Source: Proteiniphilum sp.
GTDB lineage: Bacteria > Bacteroidota > Bacteroidia > Bacteroidales > Dysgonomonadaceae
Direction of reading: 5' to 3'
DNA: 10,189 nt
Assembly: GCA_012728465.1 (NCBI GenBank)
Contig: JAAYFB010000033.1
Location: forward strand, 1 to 10,189
Both the position numbers and the translations under genes were made by a program. The stretch's first letter is position 1. Each line of letters begins with the position of its first letter. Positions 7,636-10,189 of this stretch are shown piece after piece. Under the pieces are notes generated by a model. That model did no database searches. It worked only from the letters and a program-made list of their open reading frames with translations, and was not told the DNA's origin.

Positions 7636-8943
7636 TTATGCCTTATTTTTTTTACTTGTCATAATGTCTAGCACTATCTTGTCTGTTTCAAGCATTCCAC
7701 TCTTGCCAATTAGTGCTAGGTTTCTAATGGTTTTGTCAATGTCTTCGTCTATTATACCCTCTTGTGCCGTCACTACTTTGTTTTCTATTGCCATCAACGC
7801 TGATAGAGATGCAGTGGATACACCACTAGCAATTTTTAAAGCACAGCTAGGTTTTGCGCCATCGCAAATCATACCTGTTATATTTGCTATCATATTCTTA
7901 GCTGAATACACAACATTTTCATACTTGCCACCCATAAGGTAAGTTATACCACAGCTTGACCCTGTGGAGGCCATAACGCACCCACAAAGTGCTGAAAGCC
8001 TACCCATGTATTGTTTTATGTATATAACAGACAGGTGGCTAATTATAAGAGCACGGATAAGGCTCTCTTCGTCACTGTCCATCTCCTCGGCATATGTTAG
8101 CACGGGAAGCGTAGCAGCTACACCTTGATTACCACTGCCTGAGTTGCTCATCACTGGAATTAATGCTCCATCCATCCTAGCATCGCAAGCACCTGCTGTT
8201 GAGGAAATCATTTTGCTATGTAAGTTGTTGCCAAACATAGCTTTACCCCTTTCGCTAATTATGCTTTTAGCAACATTATGTCCATAGTTGTTTTTCTGAG
8301 ATTGCATTGAAGCCTCTCTGTTCATCTTTGCTGCTTCCAGTATAAATCTCAGTTCCTCTATTGGCGATTCTGTAGCAAAATCGTAAACCTTTCTGAATGT
8401 TAGGGCATCATCCGATGCACCTAAAAGACTATCATTCTCTTGCTCAGTCTGGGTCTCTTTAATCAAGAGTGTCTCCCCATTTTTTTCTATATGTGTAAAC
8501 CGTGTGTGAGAGCCTCTTATGATAGCCTTTGAGTATTGCTTCTCTAAGAAACATATTACTTCAATATAAAGTTTATCATTAATATTGTTTTTAAGCTCTA
8601 TTTTGATTCTATTCTCTTCTATGTATTTTTTCCCACGCTCGACATCTTCGGGCATTAGGTCACGAAGAACTTCTAGTTCATATTTTGATTTACCTATCTG
8701 GGCACCTAAGGCTACGGCAATAGGAAGACCAATCATTCCTGTGCCTGGTATTCCTACACCCATTGCGTTTTTCAATACGTTTGCACTTAAATATACTTCA
8801 ATCTTATCTGGAGTTGCACCTAGTACTTCTGTCGCTTTTGCCACACAAAGTGATACGGAAACAGGTTCAGTGCAGCCAATTGCAGGAATAATTTCGCGTT
8901 GCATTAGTGCTCTGATGTCTTTTCTTTCTTCTGATGATAGCAT
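7636..8943 (-). CDS. UPF0597 / L-cysteine desulfidase-like iron-sulfur lyase (serine dehydratase alpha fold)
   Basis: The 435-residue protein belongs to the UPF0597 family (E. coli YhaM/CyuA, archaeal L-cysteine desulfidase), related to the alpha chain of iron-sulfur L-serine dehydratases. Characterised members break L-cysteine into pyruvate, ammonia and sulfide using a [4Fe-4S] cluster. Landmarks: REIIPAIGCTEPVSVSL (16-32) with C24, the glycine-rich NAMGVGIPGTGMIGLP (59-74), the hallmark SNSGSGNQG (266-274), and the C-terminal cysteines C320/C322, C331, C360 and C367. C24 with C320 or C322, C360 and C367 are the likely cluster ligands and catalytic cysteine by analogy with the archaeal enzyme. 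It is probably cytoplasmic. A -7 promoter element sits about 40 bases upstream and the MATE gene follows 13 bases downstream. L-serine dehydration is a possible alternative activity; the substrate cannot be decided from sequence. Confidence 0.92.
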   Translation of the reverse strand: MLSSEERKDIRALMQREIIPAIGCTEPVSVSLCVAKATEVLGATPDKIEVYLSANVLKNAMGVGIPGTGMIGLPIAVALGAQIGKSKYELEVLRDLMPEDVERGKKYIEENRIKIELKNNINDKLYIEVICFLEKQYSKAIIRGSHTRFTHIEKNGETLLIKETQTEQENDSLLGASDDALTFRKVYDFATESPIEELRFILEAAKMNREASMQSQKNNYGHNVAKSIISERGKAMFGNNLHSKMISSTAGACDARMDGALIPVMSNSGSGNQGVAATLPVLTYAEEMDSDEESLIRALIISHLSVIYIKQYMGRLSALCGCVMASTGSSCGITYLMGGKYENVVYSAKNMIANITGMICDGAKPSCALKIASGVSTASLSALMAIENKVVTAQEGIIDEDIDKTIRNLALIGKSGMLETDKIVLDIMTSKKNKA

Positions 8944-8983
8944 ATGTGGATGGTTTTTATTGTATGTAGTATTTTATTACAAG

Positions 8984-8991
8984 CAAAGGTA
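8984..8991 (-). promoter_or_regulatory. -7 promoter element for the UPF0597-MATE operon
   Basis: Read on the minus strand this is TACCTTTG, an exact match to TAnnTTTG and a common version of the Bacteroidota -7 box. It lies 40 bases upstream of the UPF0597 ATG, implying a leader of about 30-35 bases. No good TTTG -33 box is seen at 19-21 bases further upstream, where the sequence is a T-rich run followed by CATGCC. The leader is too short for a known riboswitch. Confidence 0.6.
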
Positions 8992-9197
8992 TAAAAAAAT
9001 GGCATGATTGATGTAATGTTTTTTTGTTCTATCTGTCTAAAGATACATTGTTGAGAATAGGGTTGTGAAGTTGTTGTGTTTATAAAGTCTGACTAATAAA
9101 TTAGGAGATAAAATTATATATTGAATTTTTGAATGCGATTTGTCTGATCATCTATTAGAAAAATATTTGTATTTGAAGTGTTGAAAGAAATACTAAA

Positions 9198-9278
9198 TGA
9201 AACAGTGCAAGAATTGTCATTATAATTTACGAATATCACAGACATTGTTGTAAGTCATCATGCTTGCTAACTGTTTCA
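9198..9278 (-). repeat. Imperfect inverted repeat downstream of atpG, possible terminator
   Basis: TGAAACAGTGCAAG (9198-9211) and CTTGCTAACTGTTTCA (9263-9278) are complementary over 14 bases, with a 2-base TA bulge in the right arm and a 51-base loop. On the minus strand, the direction of atpG, the stem is followed by a T-rich tail (TTTAGTATTTCTTTC), so it could end the ATP synthase transcript 42 bases or more past the atpG stop. The long loop is unusual for an intrinsic terminator. A structured RNA or an old insertion scar are alternatives. Confidence 0.4.
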
Positions 9279-9319
9279 CGTAGATTGATTATTAATCGAT
9301 TAAATGAATGCCAACCACT

Positions 9320-10189
9320 CTACTTAAACGTCGCTCCAATAATATCAAGAAGTTCGTTTGTAATGCTCTGCTGTCTTGATTTGTTATAAAGTAACGACAG
9401 ATCATCCAACAAATCATCAGCATTGTCAGTAGCAGTTTGCATAGCTAGGTTACGTGCAGCTTGTTCTGATGAGTATGATTCTATTAAGGCACTATACAAT
9501 TTTAGCTTAATAGCTTTTGGAACGAGTTCGTTAAGAAGTTCTTCTCTTCCGGGTTCAATAATATAATCGGTAGCATTATATTGTTCGATATTATTATTGT
9601 CTTTGCTAGATTCATCAAATGCGACAGGGAGTAAGGTCTCTTTTACTAGAACCTGTACGCCTTTTGATTTGTATTTGTGATATATCATCACCACTTCGTC
9701 AATACTTCCAGCTTCAAATTGTTCCATTAGCTTATTAGCAATCTTCATTGCCTTAGCATAGTCGGGCTTGTGTGCAATCTCCTCGTGGTATTCAACGGGA
9801 GTTACTTCCATTTTTCGTATAGCGTGGTCAGTCTTTTTACCAATTGTGTAAATTAGTATGTTGTCATTTCCAAGGTGACTATACTCATCAATAGTTTTAA
9901 GTAGTTTTTTAGTAACATTTGAATTAAAAGCACCACACAGACTCATATTTGCAGAAAAAGCTACTATAGCAACTCTTTTGACCTCACCTTTTCTTTCAAA
10001 TATGGATTTGAATTTTGTTTCTGATCTTAAAAAGTTGGACAAAAGTTCACTGATTTTCTCCTGATATGGCAGAAACTTGTTAACTATCCTTTCTGCCTGC
10101 TTTAGTTTAACTGAAGCTACTGTTTGCATAGCAGATGTTATCTGCTGCGTAGCCTTTACGGAGCCTATTTGTGTTTTTATATCTCTAAG
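9320..10189 (-). CDS. atpG: ATP synthase F1 gamma subunit, 5' end cut by window edge
   Basis: The gamma subunit forms the rotating central stalk of F1Fo ATP synthase at the cytoplasmic face of the inner membrane and couples proton flow to ATP synthesis. The frame stays open to the window end: before the internal ATG at 10129 lie 20 more codons reading LRDIKTQIGSVKATQQITSA, which is the conserved family N-terminus. The real start therefore lies about three codons outside, for a full length near 292 residues. Other landmarks are the family motif variant FSANMSLCGAFNSNV in the first third, and the C-terminal helix with SEQAARNLAMQTATDNADDL and LLYNKSRQQSITNELLDIIGATFK-like ending typical of the family. 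Both termini pack as the coiled-coil shaft. In Bacteroidota atpG usually closes the main atp operon after atpA, and the 376-base gap downstream agrees with this. Confidence 0.97.
   Translation of the reverse strand, partial: LRDIKTQIGSVKATQQITSAMQTVASVKLKQAERIVNKFLPYQEKISELLSNFLRSETKFKSIFERKGEVKRVAIVAFSANMSLCGAFNSNVTKKLLKTIDEYSHLGNDNILIYTIGKKTDHAIRKMEVTPVEYHEEIAHKPDYAKAMKIANKLMEQFEAGSIDEVVMIYHKYKSKGVQVLVKETLLPVAFDESSKDNNNIEQYNATDYIIEPGREELLNELVPKAIKLKLYSALIESYSSEQAARNLAMQTATDNADDLLDDLSLLYNKSRQQSITNELLDIIGATFK

Larger units (their letters stand above)
8944..9319. other. 376-base intergenic region between atpG and the UPF0597 gene
   Basis: No convincing gene lies here on either strand. Reading left to right it holds the UPF0597 leader and promoter box, a T-run (about 9019-9025), a short AT-rich hairpin CTAAT-AA-ATTAG (9093-9104), an imperfect inverted repeat (9198-9278) and a perfect 12-base palindrome TTAATCGATTAA (9292-9303) just beyond the atpG stop. 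Short ORFs of about 20 codons occur but none has supporting features beyond a CxxC motif in one. It does not resemble a tRNA or a mobile-element end. Confidence 0.5.

Noticed and set aside
8585..9007. Plus-strand 140-codon open frame antisense to the start of the UPF0597 gene.
   Set aside because: It mirrors well-conserved codons of the UPF0597 protein, contains no recognisable domain, and runs over the minus-strand promoter.
9154..9220. Minus-strand ORF of about 21 codons encoding a hydrophobic peptide (MTILALFHLVFLST...).
   Set aside because: A short hydrophobic reading frame is expected by chance in AT-rich DNA. No promoter box or toxin-antitoxin partner is visible, and it reads through the inverted-repeat arm.
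9320..10129. atpG starting at the internal ATG at 10129 as a complete 269-residue protein.
   Set aside because: The frame stays open for 20 further codons that encode the conserved gamma-subunit N-terminus (IGSVKATQQITSAM), so the gene is simply cut by the window edge.

Overview
The window looks like ordinary core-genome DNA from a member of the Bacteroidota, most likely Bacteroidales. It is AT-rich. Starts lack Shine-Dalgarno sequences and instead follow A-rich leaders. Three intergenic regions carry the TAnnTTTG -7 promoter element typical of this phylum. The gene content also fits: a PorX-type response regulator fused to a PglZ phosphodiesterase domain, followed directly by tsaE, is an arrangement seen in this phylum. 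The window holds seven protein genes and I see no tRNA, rRNA, insertion sequence, CRISPR array or phage gene.

Layout. Positions 1-93 hold a good promoter for the first gene. Three plus-strand genes follow with short gaps (42 and 61 bases) and may be co-transcribed: porX (94-1641), tsaE (1684-2106) and a secreted or periplasmic TPR-repeat protein of unknown role (2168-4252). A separate promoter precedes argS, arginyl-tRNA synthetase (4331-6130), whose transcription probably ends at a hairpin at 6161-6188. From there everything is on the minus strand and converges on argS: a MATE-family exporter (6213-7622, TTG start) lies 13 bases downstream of a UPF0597/L-cysteine desulfidase-like gene (7636-8943). 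The two look like an operon driven by a promoter at 8984-8991. A 376-base non-coding stretch separates them from atpG (9320-10189), the ATP synthase gamma subunit. Its 5' end, about three codons, lies beyond the window edge, and the rest of the ATP synthase operon presumably continues outside.

Functional links. PorX suggests, but does not prove, that the host has a type IX secretion system. TsaE belongs to t6A tRNA modification and argS to tRNA charging, so the left half mixes regulation with translation. The desulfidase-MATE pair could join cysteine breakdown with export of a related compound, but this is inference from spacing only.

I do not see a new biological system here. The least explained items are the TPR protein, with its charged linker and unassigned central segment, and the 376-base gap before atpG, which holds an inverted repeat overlapping a very short ORF with a CxxC motif.
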